Assembly: GCF_907164905.1 (NCBI RefSeq)
Contig: NZ_CAJRAF010000002.1
Coordinates: forward strand, 682,001 to 746,000
Direction of reading: 5' to 3'
Origin: Dyadobacter sp. CECT 9275
GTDB taxonomy: Bacteria; Bacteroidota; Bacteroidia; Cytophagales; Spirosomataceae
Length of the DNA stretch: 64,000 nt
Part shown: piece by piece, positions 34,372-44,035 of the stretch
Layout: every line of letters begins with the position of its first letter
How positions within the stretch are numbered: the stretch's first letter is position 1
Position numbers and translations under genes: made by a program
The notes under the pieces: generated by a model
The model's input: the letters and a program-made list of their open reading frames with translations, nothing else
What the model was told of the DNA's origin: nothing
Database searches by the model: none

Positions 34372-36363
34372 ATGAAGCCATTATCCTTTTCAGCACTGTT
34401 ACTGAGTGTATTGATTTTGACCATTTCAAACGTTTTCGGCCAGCATTCCCTGGTCAGCGGCAAACCGATCAAACTCAATCCGGACAGCACCTACGGCAGA
34501 TTTGCCCTGCCATCAGTCAACGGATTTATGATGGGTACAGCACATGTAAATGATGATGCTTATCCGGATCTTTTTTTATATAGTGATAAATATAACCCCG
34601 GAACTTTCCTTTACCAGTTTGAAAAGTTCGGCAAGGATGGCACACCCGTCTATTCCGACAAGCGAAAGATAACCATTCCTTTTGAAAAGGAAACACAAAA
34701 TAAAGCAGTCATCCTGGAAAATGACCGCAAAGATATCCTGGGGTACTGGGCTTTCGGTAATGAACTGAAATATGGCTTGTTCGACAAAAAAAACCTTACT
34801 TTTTCTGCCCCTAAAACCATTAATGTAAAGAATTTACCGGGAGGAATCACCCATTTCGGTGTGATACAACTCGCCGCTTCCAGGTATCTTTTCCTATTTA
34901 CAGTATCAGATACCGTACGTTCGGCTAAGTACCCGGCTACACCCACTGATCCGGCTCGGAGGCATCAGTATGAATCTTACGGACAGGAGGGTTTCTGGCA
35001 GCAGCAACTACCCAAGTCCGGCATTTACGGTGCTTTCACCGACCGTCCGGATGTATCCACGCTCGACACCAAAGCACTCACATCCCTCACCCAGACTTAC
35101 TATTCCTTGGAAGGATATACCCTTTATACGCTCCAAGGGGAACAATATCTGATCGCCGGAACCACATTGGGTAACATCCATGCCTATCAAATCGACGCTC
35201 AGAAAGAAACACTTTCCGAAAGAGGTTATATCACCGATCCTGAGGGGCAAACGCTGAGAAACCCTGCCATTCATGGATACCTCACCTATTTTAAAAGTCC
35301 AGCACAGCAGGGACTGATCGTTTCCAGTGAAGGCGGGATTTATTTTTACAAGTCAGACGAAAAGAAAAATAAGAACGGATCGCTGGTTTTACGAAAACCG
35401 GTACACCTGCTGCAAAGCAACCCTGACCTGTACGGCAGCTCGCTTGTTGTTCCGGAACTGGTGGACTGGGACGGAGATGGAGACCTGGATATTGTGTCCG
35501 GCACTTCCCTGGGGTATATCTATTTTATAGAAAACGCCGGTACCAACCTCAATCCCAAATACAAAACCCCGGTGAATATCAAAGCTGGCGGTTACGACAT
35601 TTACATTCAGCCGGGTTATAATCAGGATATACAAGGTCCCGTCGAAACGCGCTGGGGTTATTCCAGTCCCACGGTATACGACTGGAACGGAGACGGCCTC
35701 CCAGATATCCTGACAGGCGACAGCCGTGGAAAATTCAACATTTATCTCAACAAAGGTACCCGTACCAAACCTGCTCTGGAACCGGAACACCCGCTCTACC
35801 TGGACGGGCTGGACGTACACGGAGCCTGGCGCGTAAAACCAGGCGTCGGGAAAATGGCCGGGAAAAATACTTATGTCATGATTGATACCGACGACGAGTT
35901 TCATTTGTACCGGCAGCTCGACAACTACAATCTGCTGGACGGCGGCAAACTTACCATCGGCGATAGTATCCCCATTCGTGCCAACTTCAAAAAAGGAGGG
36001 GAAATCGGCCGGTCCAAAATTTCCATTGTGGACTGGGACCAGGACGGCGTGAAGGATCTGCTGGTGGGGACTCCCAGGTATGCCACCATTCCGGAACCAA
36101 AAAAAGGGATGCCGTTCAGGCTCAAGGACAATGGTGCTGCGGTGGTATTCCTAAGAAATTCGGGTACTGAAGAAAGGCCCGTATATGAATATCCGGTAGC
36201 GCTGAAATTCAAAGGGGAACGTATCAATATGGGTCAGCATGAATGCGGCGTGGCTACGGGATACCTGGGCGGAAACTCACTCAACCTCGTTGTGGGCAGT
36301 GAAACCGGTCGCTTCTATTTTTATAAAAGAGAAGATCTGGATTGGGGACAAAAAGCTAAATGA
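34372..36363 (+). CDS. Secreted FG-GAP/VCBS-type beta-propeller protein
   Basis: About 663 residues from the ATG at 34372, which begins a good signal peptide (FSALLLSVLILTISNVFGQ); the frame is open to 34225 but that part runs through the 7-bp repeat and is not protein-like. Calcium-type FG-GAP/VCBS motifs are visible: DWDGDGDLDIVSG, DWNGDGLPDILTGD, DWDQDGVKDLLVG and an early HVNDDAYPDLFLYS. These proteins form propellers that bind glycans or proteins outside the cell. It lies beside the SusCD region and ends 8 bp inside the convergent sigma-factor gene; a glycan-binding role is inferred. Confidence 0.78.
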   Translation: MKPLSFSALLLSVLILTISNVFGQHSLVSGKPIKLNPDSTYGRFALPSVNGFMMGTAHVNDDAYPDLFLYSDKYNPGTFLYQFEKFGKDGTPVYSDKRKITIPFEKETQNKAVILENDRKDILGYWAFGNELKYGLFDKKNLTFSAPKTINVKNLPGGITHFGVIQLAASRYLFLFTVSDTVRSAKYPATPTDPARRHQYESYGQEGFWQQQLPKSGIYGAFTDRPDVSTLDTKALTSLTQTYYSLEGYTLYTLQGEQYLIAGTTLGNIHAYQIDAQKETLSERGYITDPEGQTLRNPAIHGYLTYFKSPAQQGLIVSSEGGIYFYKSDEKKNKNGSLVLRKPVHLLQSNPDLYGSSLVVPELVDWDGDGDLDIVSGTSLGYIYFIENAGTNLNPKYKTPVNIKAGGYDIYIQPGYNQDIQGPVETRWGYSSPTVYDWNGDGLPDILTGDSRGKFNIYLNKGTRTKPALEPEHPLYLDGLDVHGAWRVKPGVGKMAGKNTYVMIDTDDEFHLYRQLDNYNLLDGGKLTIGDSIPIRANFKKGGEIGRSKISIVDWDQDGVKDLLVGTPRYATIPEPKKGMPFRLKDNGAAVVFLRNSGTEERPVYEYPVALKFKGERINMGQHECGVATGYLGGNSLNLVVGSETGRFYFYKREDLDWGQKAK

Positions 36364-36928
36364 CCGGCATCATTTCGGTCAGCAGGTATCCGATCAGAAA
36401 AGTCATGTTTTCGCGCAGGAACCTGATCGACTTGTAAATAAGATTAACGACCCCCTGGTAGCTCACATCCATCACCTCGCTGATTTCCTCGTAACTCAGC
36501 TGGCTGTAAAAGCGCAGAAAAAGGGCTTCCTGCTGCCGGCGGGTTAATTTTTGTATGGTATGGAGCAATTTTTCCTTCAGGGCATACGCTGCCTGTTCTT
36601 CAATCAGTGTGGTTTCATAACTGAAATCCGGAAGCTCCTCGTTTTCTCCTGAAAGGGCGACCAGCCGGGCCTCCTTTTTGATCTCTCTGAACAATTTGAA
36701 TTTCAGCGCTCGGAACAGATAGCCTTTCACCGAAACCACGTCGGCAAGTTGTTCTTTCGTCTGCCATAATTCCAGGAACAATTCCTGGATAGCATCGTCC
36801 AGCAAGGGGCCGTTATGGATAATCTTGCTGCCATATTGGTACAGATCCTTATGATATCTGATAAAGATCTGTTCAAAAGCCTGCTTATCGCCAAGCTTAA
36901 AATTGCGCCAAAGTAGTGCTTCGCTCAT
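36356..36928 (-). CDS. ECF-type RNA polymerase sigma factor
   Basis: A 190-residue sigma-70 family protein: FEQIFIRYHKDLYQYGSKII and DDAIQELFLELW form region 2, and LTRRQQEALFLRFYSQLSYE with EEISEVMDVSYQGVVNLIYK forms the region 4 helix-turn-helix. It is the Bacteroidota family that pairs with FecR and SusC. It is divergent from the FecR gene at 37205 with a 276-bp gap, so the two probably share a control region. In the second unit (58819) the sigma gene points the same way as FecR. Confidence 0.9.
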   Translation of the reverse strand: MSEALLWRNFKLGDKQAFEQIFIRYHKDLYQYGSKIIHNGPLLDDAIQELFLELWQTKEQLADVVSVKGYLFRALKFKLFREIKKEARLVALSGENEELPDFSYETTLIEEQAAYALKEKLLHTIQKLTRRQQEALFLRFYSQLSYEEISEVMDVSYQGVVNLIYKSIRFLRENMTFLIGYLLTEMMPVI

Positions 36929-37204
36929 TTTAACGTGGTTATGCCCATGAAGTTACACCTTGCCATCCATTTTATTGTACAGGAGCTATATTATCAATTT
37001 ATGAAGATGGCCAAAGATTCCTTTTTATCCGGTACTATTTATTTTAGTTATATAAACCTGTCAGGATTAAAGACAGCAGAAAGCACATAACAAACTAAAA
37101 ATCAGATCATTAAAAATATTATAAGTTTTTTTTCAAAAAAAGTGATTATAAAAGTCCGGCGGTAAGCACTTGGTATTGTAGCCAGTAAGAAAAACACAAA
37201 CCCT

Positions 37205-38206
37205 ATGCGCCCCGAAGACCTTATACAGGATGAAACGTTTATAGCATGGTTCCGGAAATCGGATCCGGAACATGAAAAACAGTGGACGGCGTGGATACAG
37301 AACAATCCTGAATTCCGGCAAACGGTTAACGAAGCCGTTTTCCTACTGAAAGCGCTCGATCTCAAAGATGTTGCCCCCTCCTATCAAGATACTTTAAAAG
37401 CCAGAAACAGGCTAATGAATTCGGTTAATAAATGGGAAAATGATCAAAAAAATCTGATCCCGATTTATCGAAAAAGATCGATCTGGTGGGCAGCCGCCTC
37501 GATCATCTTTCTGCTGGCAACTGCCGTTTTATGGATGAAAAATCCATTCGGCCCTCAGCGTTATATCACCGAAGCAGGCGAAAGTAAAGTGTTCAGGTTA
37601 CCAGACGGATCCGAGGTTACCTTAAACGGAAATTCTGAACTGAAGCTGGCAAATAGCTGGAATGAGGCCACCACCCGCGAAGTATGGCTGGAAGGCGAGG
37701 GCTATTTTTCCGTCAGACATACCCGCACGGACTCCCGTTTTATAGTACATACCAACGATGTCAATATTGAAGTATTAGGTACTGAGTTTAATGTAAAACA
37801 ACGATCAGAAAAAACGACGGTGGTCCTGAAATCAGGGAAAGTACAACTGAGCAAGCAGGCTGATCCAAGCGCCCGGCCATTGATGATGAAACCAGGAGAG
37901 CTTGTGGAATACTCCGCCGATTCCAGGCAGCTCACCCGGAAGGAGGTAAATGCAACACAATATACGGCATGGAAGGAAGGAAAGCTGGTTTTTGAAGACG
38001 CCAGTATCAGGGAAGTAGCCGGCATTTTGCAACAGGATTATGGCTTTGACATAGTGATTGACGGGAACGTAAGTACAGCCAATGAATTTAACGGAGTTTT
38101 TTCAACCAATAGCATAGACGTATTACTTACGGCCTTATCCAGAGCTTATGATTTAGACATTCAGAGAAATGACACAAAAATTACAATCCGCAACAAACCC
38201 GAGTAG
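37205..38206 (+). CDS. FecR-family anti-sigma factor
   Basis: A 333-residue protein with a cytoplasmic N-terminus, a single membrane helix (WWAAASIIFLLATAVLWM, about 97-114), a periplasmic FecR domain (TEAGESKVFRLPDGSEVTLN, EVWLEGEGYFSV, RFIVHTNDVNIEVLGTEFNV) and a C-terminal DUF4974 (GKLVFEDASIREVAGILQQD). It should hold the sigma factor until signalled by the STN domain of the SusC protein encoded 48 bp downstream. Confidence 0.9.
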   Translation: MRPEDLIQDETFIAWFRKSDPEHEKQWTAWIQNNPEFRQTVNEAVFLLKALDLKDVAPSYQDTLKARNRLMNSVNKWENDQKNLIPIYRKRSIWWAAASIIFLLATAVLWMKNPFGPQRYITEAGESKVFRLPDGSEVTLNGNSELKLANSWNEATTREVWLEGEGYFSVRHTRTDSRFIVHTNDVNIEVLGTEFNVKQRSEKTTVVLKSGKVQLSKQADPSARPLMMKPGELVEYSADSRQLTRKEVNATQYTAWKEGKLVFEDASIREVAGILQQDYGFDIVIDGNVSTANEFNGVFSTNSIDVLLTALSRAYDLDIQRNDTKITIRNKPE

Positions 38207-38254
38207 GTCCGGGCGTTAAGCAAACCGATCAGGCATTCCCAACCCATTTTCATT

Positions 38255-41200
38255 ATGAACAAATTTACTTTACTTACGCAATCCCTGATTGCGGGTGGCA
38301 TCCTTTTGTCTGCCGGCCTGCCCGCCGGCGCGCAGCTGCTGGCTTCTTCCAGGCAAAACCCAAAGGTGATCAGCACCCGCACCCCACAGGATTCCAAGTC
38401 CTTAAAAAGTACGTTGAAAGAACTGGAACACAAGTACAATGTTTCGTTTTCTTACGACCGCAGCACCATTGCCGACAAAAAAGTACAGGTGGCCGGTACC
38501 AAATTCAACTCTTTACAGGAAGAACTGAATGCGATACTCCAGTCCTTGAATCTGAATTATGAAAAGCTCAGCGACAAGGTATACCTCATACTGCCGGGCA
38601 AAAGTACATCCAGGCCAGGCGGTAAACCCGCTCCCCAGGAGCAGTCACTTTTGGCTCCTGCAACAGCGTCACCGGAAACATCCCTGCTGAACAACTTTAA
38701 ACCAGATACCCGGGAGATAGCCGAAGTAGGCATCCGCGGGACGGTTACCGACAAAGCCTCCGGCGAAGGCCTCCCCGGCGTAAGTATCCTGGTGAAAGGT
38801 ACTGCTCTGGGAACCACCACCAATCCTGAAGGTAAATATTCTCTCACCATACCCGATGCAAACCAGATACTTATTTTTTCCTACGTGGGCTACAAGCCGG
38901 AAGAAGTGGTGATCAACGGCCGGTCAACGGTGGATGTTGATCTGGAACCAGATGTAAAAGCGCTGAAAGAAGTGGTTGTGACGGCCCTGGGGATATCCCG
39001 TGAAAAGAGTTCACTGGGTTACGCCATTGGAGAAATAAAATCCAACCAGCTGCAGACCGTCCCGCATACCAACGTACTGAATGCATTAACGGGCAAAGTG
39101 GCGGGTTTGAGCATTACCAGTGCCGGCCAGGACCTCAATGCTGAAATGCAGATTGTGATCCGCGGAAAAACTTCACTGGCAGGCCAGGATTCACCGCTGA
39201 TTGTGATAGACGGTATTCCGGTGGGCAGCAATGCAAATGTTGTTTCCGATTTAAATGCCAATAATATCGAAAGCGTGTCCGTACTGAAAGGCCCGAGTGC
39301 CGCCGCACTTTACGGCTCCCGCGCCGGCAGCGGGGTTTTGCTCATCACTACGAAAAAAGGAACCGGTGCAAAAAAAGGCATCGGGGTATCTTTCAACACA
39401 GGGTATACAGCCAGCGTACCCTACCATTACATTCCTACCCAAACCCGTTTTACAACGGGCAGGAACGGACTGTTTGATGAATCTGCTTCTCAGTACTGGT
39501 TTGGTCCTGAAGAGGGAACGCCGGCCATCCAGTGGAATTCAAACGGAGTAGCAACACCTCTCAAATTTTATCCTGACAACAACAAAGAATATTTCCAGAC
39601 CGGACACAACACGGTAACCGACCTCAGCGTACAAGGCGTGAGTGACCGCGGAAGTTACCGCCTTTCGGTTTCGGATACCCGCGGAAGCGGAAATCGCCCG
39701 GGCATGGAACTGTTCAAAAATGCGTTTGATCTGGCGGCTAACTATAAGGTTTCCAAAAACTTTGAAGTATCCACCGATGTCCATCTGGTGAAATCCCATT
39801 CCGATAATTCACCCGTTCAGATCGGCAGCGATTACCCCTATGAGTCTCTCTTCCTGCTTCCTCAGCACGTGAATATCAACGACTTGAAAGATTATTGGCA
39901 GGTTAAAAACAAACAGCAGTACAGCGTCAGTTCGATTTATGATAATCCCTGGTTTGTTGCGTATGAAAAAGTGAACAAGTTTAAGCAGATGCGCCTTTAC
40001 GGTAACATCAAGCTGGATTATAAGCTTACCTCAGACCTGAGCCTGATGGGCCGTATCTCACATAGTAACAATAACCTGCGCCGCGAGCACAACATGCCGC
40101 TCTCTTATACCCGCCAGACCAACGGATACTATTTCAATCAGAATGAAACCGGTGAAGAAACAAATGCGGATGCATTATTAACCTATAAAAAGGATATCGG
40201 TGCATTTTCAGTGAATGTTTCAGTGGGCGGAAACGCACTCTATATGAACGGTTCCAGTATAGCTGCGGGCGGCACCAATCTGGTATTGCCCGGGCTTTTT
40301 ACCGTAGGCAATGTGAACCGCAACAACGTAAGTTATGGCAGCAGTTTAAGCAAAAAAGTAATTTACAGCGCCTATGGAGTTGCATCGGTGGGGTATAAGG
40401 ATATGGCCTACCTGGATGTTACAGGAAGAAACGACTGGTCGAGTACATTGCCTGCCAACAACCGTTCCTACTTCTATCCTTCCGCTTCCCTGAGTTTATT
40501 ACTTTCCAATATGTTTCAGCTCCCCACAGCCATCTCCATGTTGAAAGTAAGAGCAGGCTGGGCACAGGTAGGCAAGGATACCAACCCTTACGCACTGGAC
40601 CAGTACCTCTCTTCGGGCACCTTTGGCGGCCAGGTTACTTATGCACGCCAGGGCCAGATGCCAAACGTAAACCTGAAACCTGAAAACGCAGAATCCACCG
40701 AGTTCGGCTTTGACGTATCCGTTCTGAAAAGAAGACTGGGGCTGAATTTCACCTATTATACCAAGGCTAATAAAAACCAGATTCTCAATGTAACGATTCC
40801 CGGCATGACTGGTTATTCTGCCGCACAGGTCAATGCCGGGATTGTAGAAAACCGTGGAGTTGAAATTGAGTTACGTTCCACACCGGTACAGACCCGTGAT
40901 TTTTCCTGGGATCTCAACCTGAACTTCACCCGTGACCGCAGCAAACTGACCAAACTGGCCGATGGCATGGATACTTACGCTTTCTGGGAAAGTACCGGAA
41001 TTTATGCTCGCACAAAAGTAGGAGAAACCATTGGCGACCTGTATGGTTATGATGTAAGACGTGTGGAAGATGGCCCGTACAAAGGCTGGACACTGCTGGA
41101 TGCCGCCGGAAAAACCGTCAGGGGAGCCAATATGGAAAAAATAGGTAACGTCATCAGTGATTTTATGATGGGGATACAGACTACCGTTTCCTATAAAAAG

Positions 41201-41890
41201 CTATCCCTCACCGCTAACTTCGACTGGCGGCAGGGCGGAGATTACTATTCCATGACAATGCTGCGCATGGCCCGCAGCGGAAATATCGAAAACTGGCACA
41301 ACGGTATCAGTTCAAGCACGTTCTCGGGTATCCTGGGCAGCAATTCATTTGGCGGCAATGCAGATATGCTGGCCAGCGAGATCAAAAGCAAGCCGGAGAT
41401 CTACCGCGACAATAAAGTATACATTGGTGGCAGAACCAAAGATCTGGGCGGTTTTCCGGTGAATGGCAGAAACAATGGCGCATTCTTCCCCGGCGTAATC
41501 GCTAATCCGGATGGCACCTATAAGGAAAATTTCGGAGGAGAAGGTACCGTTTACGTTACGGACAATGATATCATAGAGCCCGGCAGCGGCTGGTGGGACA
41601 AAGGAACGGACATGTGGATTTATGATGCTTCTTACGTCAAACTACGCGAAGCTGCATTGTCCTATACTCTTCCCACCAAACTTGCCGATGTCTTAAGAGC
41701 ACAAAACCTGTCGCTGTCATTATTCGCCCGTAACCTTTTGTTGTGGACAAAGGCCAAAAATGACCTGGATCCCGAAGTGGCATTCAACCGGGCAAGTGGT
41801 GATGGCAGCCAGCTGCTCCAGGGATTCGACCGCTGGAATGCCGCTCCGTGGACAGCCTCCTTCGGCCTCAAGCTAAGTGCACAGTTTTAA
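38255..41890 (+). CDS. SusC/RagA-type TonB-linked outer-membrane protein
   Basis: A 1211-residue transporter. It has a signal peptide (LIAGGILLSAGLPAGAQ), an STN signalling domain (about 48-115), a CarboxypepD_reg-like domain (IRGTVTDKASGEGLPGVSIL, then FSYVGYKPEEV), a plug with TALGISREKSSLGYAIGEI and VIDGIPV, ALYGSRAGSGVLLITTKKG, and a long barrel. The STN domain means it can signal through the FecR protein to its sigma factor. It imports large glycan fragments together with the SusD lipoprotein encoded next. Confidence 0.93.
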   Translation: MNKFTLLTQSLIAGGILLSAGLPAGAQLLASSRQNPKVISTRTPQDSKSLKSTLKELEHKYNVSFSYDRSTIADKKVQVAGTKFNSLQEELNAILQSLNLNYEKLSDKVYLILPGKSTSRPGGKPAPQEQSLLAPATASPETSLLNNFKPDTREIAEVGIRGTVTDKASGEGLPGVSILVKGTALGTTTNPEGKYSLTIPDANQILIFSYVGYKPEEVVINGRSTVDVDLEPDVKALKEVVVTALGISREKSSLGYAIGEIKSNQLQTVPHTNVLNALTGKVAGLSITSAGQDLNAEMQIVIRGKTSLAGQDSPLIVIDGIPVGSNANVVSDLNANNIESVSVLKGPSAAALYGSRAGSGVLLITTKKGTGAKKGIGVSFNTGYTASVPYHYIPTQTRFTTGRNGLFDESASQYWFGPEEGTPAIQWNSNGVATPLKFYPDNNKEYFQTGHNTVTDLSVQGVSDRGSYRLSVSDTRGSGNRPGMELFKNAFDLAANYKVSKNFEVSTDVHLVKSHSDNSPVQIGSDYPYESLFLLPQHVNINDLKDYWQVKNKQQYSVSSIYDNPWFVAYEKVNKFKQMRLYGNIKLDYKLTSDLSLMGRISHSNNNLRREHNMPLSYTRQTNGYYFNQNETGEETNADALLTYKKDIGAFSVNVSVGGNALYMNGSSIAAGGTNLVLPGLFTVGNVNRNNVSYGSSLSKKVIYSAYGVASVGYKDMAYLDVTGRNDWSSTLPANNRSYFYPSASLSLLLSNMFQLPTAISMLKVRAGWAQVGKDTNPYALDQYLSSGTFGGQVTYARQGQMPNVNLKPENAESTEFGFDVSVLKRRLGLNFTYYTKANKNQILNVTIPGMTGYSAAQVNAGIVENRGVEIELRSTPVQTRDFSWDLNLNFTRDRSKLTKLADGMDTYAFWESTGIYARTKVGETIGDLYGYDVRRVEDGPYKGWTLLDAAGKTVRGANMEKIGNVISDFMMGIQTTVSYKKLSLTANFDWRQGGDYYSMTMLRMARSGNIENWHNGISSSTFSGILGSNSFGGNADMLASEIKSKPEIYRDNKVYIGGRTKDLGGFPVNGRNNGAFFPGVIANPDGTYKENFGGEGTVYVTDNDIIEPGSGWWDKGTDMWIYDASYVKLREAALSYTLPTKLADVLRAQNLSLSLFARNLLLWTKAKNDLDPEVAFNRASGDGSQLLQGFDRWNAAPWTASFGLKLSAQF

Positions 41891-41946
41891 CATAAAAAAG
41901 ACAAGGTGTGAACAAACGCCATTATCTGATATAAACTTATTCGTCT

Positions 41947-43695
41947 ATGAATACCATGATAAAATCGATAGGAAAAATACTGCTGGCGCTGCCGATCATG
42001 ATAGTATCTTCCTGTTCGGACCTGACAGAAACCAACATTAACCCCAACACCGTACTGGCCAAAGATATTGACCCGCTTTTTGTGATGACCAAGGTGATAG
42101 GTGAATCGGTTTCTCAAAACACAAGAATGCTGTACGGAACGGGTGTAAGCCGATCGGTGCTGCTGGAAGCCCAGCAATATCTCCAGCGCGACTTCCTTGA
42201 ATCATCCGTTACCAACACGTTCCTTTGGTTTTCGCAAAGCTGGGGCCCCGATTACAGTACTCCCCTGGCCAACACCTCGTACCTGATCCAGCGGGCACCG
42301 GGGCAAAAAGACGAAAATTTCATGATGGGCGTTGGGCTGATCTTCAAATCCTACTGGTTTGGGTACCTTACATCTGCCTGGGGAGATATCCCCTACTCCG
42401 AAGCCATGCGTGCAGAAGATGGCATTTTCAAACCGGTTTTTGACGAGCAGAAAAACGTTTTCAAAGGTATACTGGAAGATCTGGACAAAGCCAATGAACT
42501 TCTGACGGGTGTCAGCACTGTAACCGGCACTGCCAAAACTGCCGATATCCTCTATGGGGGCGATGTTCTGAAATGGAGAAAATTCGCAAATTCTCTCCGG
42601 CTGCGATTTCTGATGCGGTTGTCAGAAAAAACAGCAGACATGAAAGCCATTGGTGTCGACGTGGCCGCCGGTATCGGCGAAATTGCCTCCAACAGCACCA
42701 AGTATCCTCTGATCACCAGCAGTGCAGACAACGCAGCCTATACGTATCCCGGTCTGACAGCCGCGGATTCCTGGACCGGCGGAACTTTCAACTGGAGTAC
42801 CCGTTCTGAGTTTTACAGAAGAAAACCGAGTGCTACCATCATCAATACCCTGAAAACAGCTGGTGATCCCCGCCTTACGGTATGGATTCGGCCGGTGGAT
42901 GTACAGATCGTTATCAAAGATATGGGCGCCGACGACAAAATTCAGCTGGATGTGGACGGGAAAGTACGCCGTTATCTCAAAACATACGCACCCGGGGTAG
43001 ATACCTCCCTGTACGTGGGATTACCAGCCGCACAGCCAAATCCAGATGCGTATAACAAAAACAGCGCAACCGTGGTGAGCACCGTTAAAGCACTTAAGTC
43101 TACCATCTATTCGGAGGGCGCCGCCAACCCGCATGTATCCTACCTGGCGGATATGTACCAGAAAAATTCAGATCCGCTGATTCAGTGTGTCTTCATTTCA
43201 GCAGCCGAAGTTAATTTTATCCTGGCAGAAGCAACTGTCAGAGGCTGGGCAACCGGTTCTGCACTGGATAGTTATAAAAAGGGAATTTCTGAATCATTGA
43301 ACCAGTTCAAAATTGCCGCGGGCGACAAAAAAGTATATAACACAAAAACCCATGCCCTTGATAACTTTGACCTGCAGGCCTTCCTAACAAAGGCAGAACA
43401 GCAATATAATGCCGCTGCCAATAAGCTGGAACCCATCCTGACCCAAAGCTGGATTGCCGGCTGGATGGGCAGCGACGCATGGTTTGGATGGCGCAGAACC
43501 GGATATCCTGATTTGGGTAAAAACATTGTAGCAGGCGGAAACGGCCAGAAGATACCCCTGCGCTACGGATATGGTGACGAGGAAAAAAATTATAATATCG
43601 ACAATGTAAATGCTGCCATTTCCAGGCTGGATACCAAGAAGGATGACCAGTGGGCCAAAATGTGGCTTTTACAGGGTACAGGAAAGCCTTATTAG
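41947..43695 (+). CDS. SusD/RagB-type surface glycan-binding lipoprotein
   Basis: A 582-residue lipoprotein with signal and lipobox (LLALPIMIVSSC, Cys about 24) followed by SDLTETNINPNTV, a typical SusD-like opening. Other blocks are SYLIQRAPG, WGDIPYSEAM, VFKGILEDLDKANELL, FANSLRLRFLMRLSE and AWFGWRRTGYPDL. It should cap the SusC barrel and bind the glycan. It lies 56 bp downstream of susC in the same transcription unit. Confidence 0.92.
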   Translation: MNTMIKSIGKILLALPIMIVSSCSDLTETNINPNTVLAKDIDPLFVMTKVIGESVSQNTRMLYGTGVSRSVLLEAQQYLQRDFLESSVTNTFLWFSQSWGPDYSTPLANTSYLIQRAPGQKDENFMMGVGLIFKSYWFGYLTSAWGDIPYSEAMRAEDGIFKPVFDEQKNVFKGILEDLDKANELLTGVSTVTGTAKTADILYGGDVLKWRKFANSLRLRFLMRLSEKTADMKAIGVDVAAGIGEIASNSTKYPLITSSADNAAYTYPGLTAADSWTGGTFNWSTRSEFYRRKPSATIINTLKTAGDPRLTVWIRPVDVQIVIKDMGADDKIQLDVDGKVRRYLKTYAPGVDTSLYVGLPAAQPNPDAYNKNSATVVSTVKALKSTIYSEGAANPHVSYLADMYQKNSDPLIQCVFISAAEVNFILAEATVRGWATGSALDSYKKGISESLNQFKIAAGDKKVYNTKTHALDNFDLQAFLTKAEQQYNAAANKLEPILTQSWIAGWMGSDAWFGWRRTGYPDLGKNIVAGGNGQKIPLRYGYGDEEKNYNIDNVNAAISRLDTKKDDQWAKMWLLQGTGKPY

Positions 43696-44035
43696 GGCTC
43701 AGCAAAAAGTTGAAAGTGAACAGACATTGCCAACTGCTTTTCTATAATTTATTCAGTACTGGTCATTACAGGTTAAGATGAATAGTCAGAAATGGATGGT
43801 GACGTTGTGCATTACGCCTCGCATCATCCATTTTTTTCTTAGTAATGTTATATTGTTTGAATAAAAACCAAAACAGAACATTTCGGACCTTAAAGGCCAT
43901 ATATGCCAAATCAGGAGCCATGCCAAGTAGTCCGGAACGCAGAGAGAATCGTACTGTATCTCAGTAAGCTGCCTCTATTTCAATCCCAAACCGGAGGCTG
44001 AAAACGAACTGATATCAACCAAAATTTGAATAATT
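43696..44035. other. 340-bp intergenic stretch between SusD and the enzyme operon
   Basis: It holds the terminator at 43792-43837 and no gene. A plausible promoter for the enzyme operon should lie in 43840-44035. The only near match to a -7 element is tattgtttg around 43851-43859, which has one extra base, so no promoter is claimed. Confidence 0.45.
43792..43837 (+). terminator. Terminator after the SusCD pair
   Basis: atggatggtg (43792-43801) pairs with catcatccat (43822-43831) with one G-U wobble, loop of 20 nt, followed by seven T residues. It separates the SusCD unit from the downstream enzyme genes, which must then have partial readthrough or their own promoter. Confidence 0.6.
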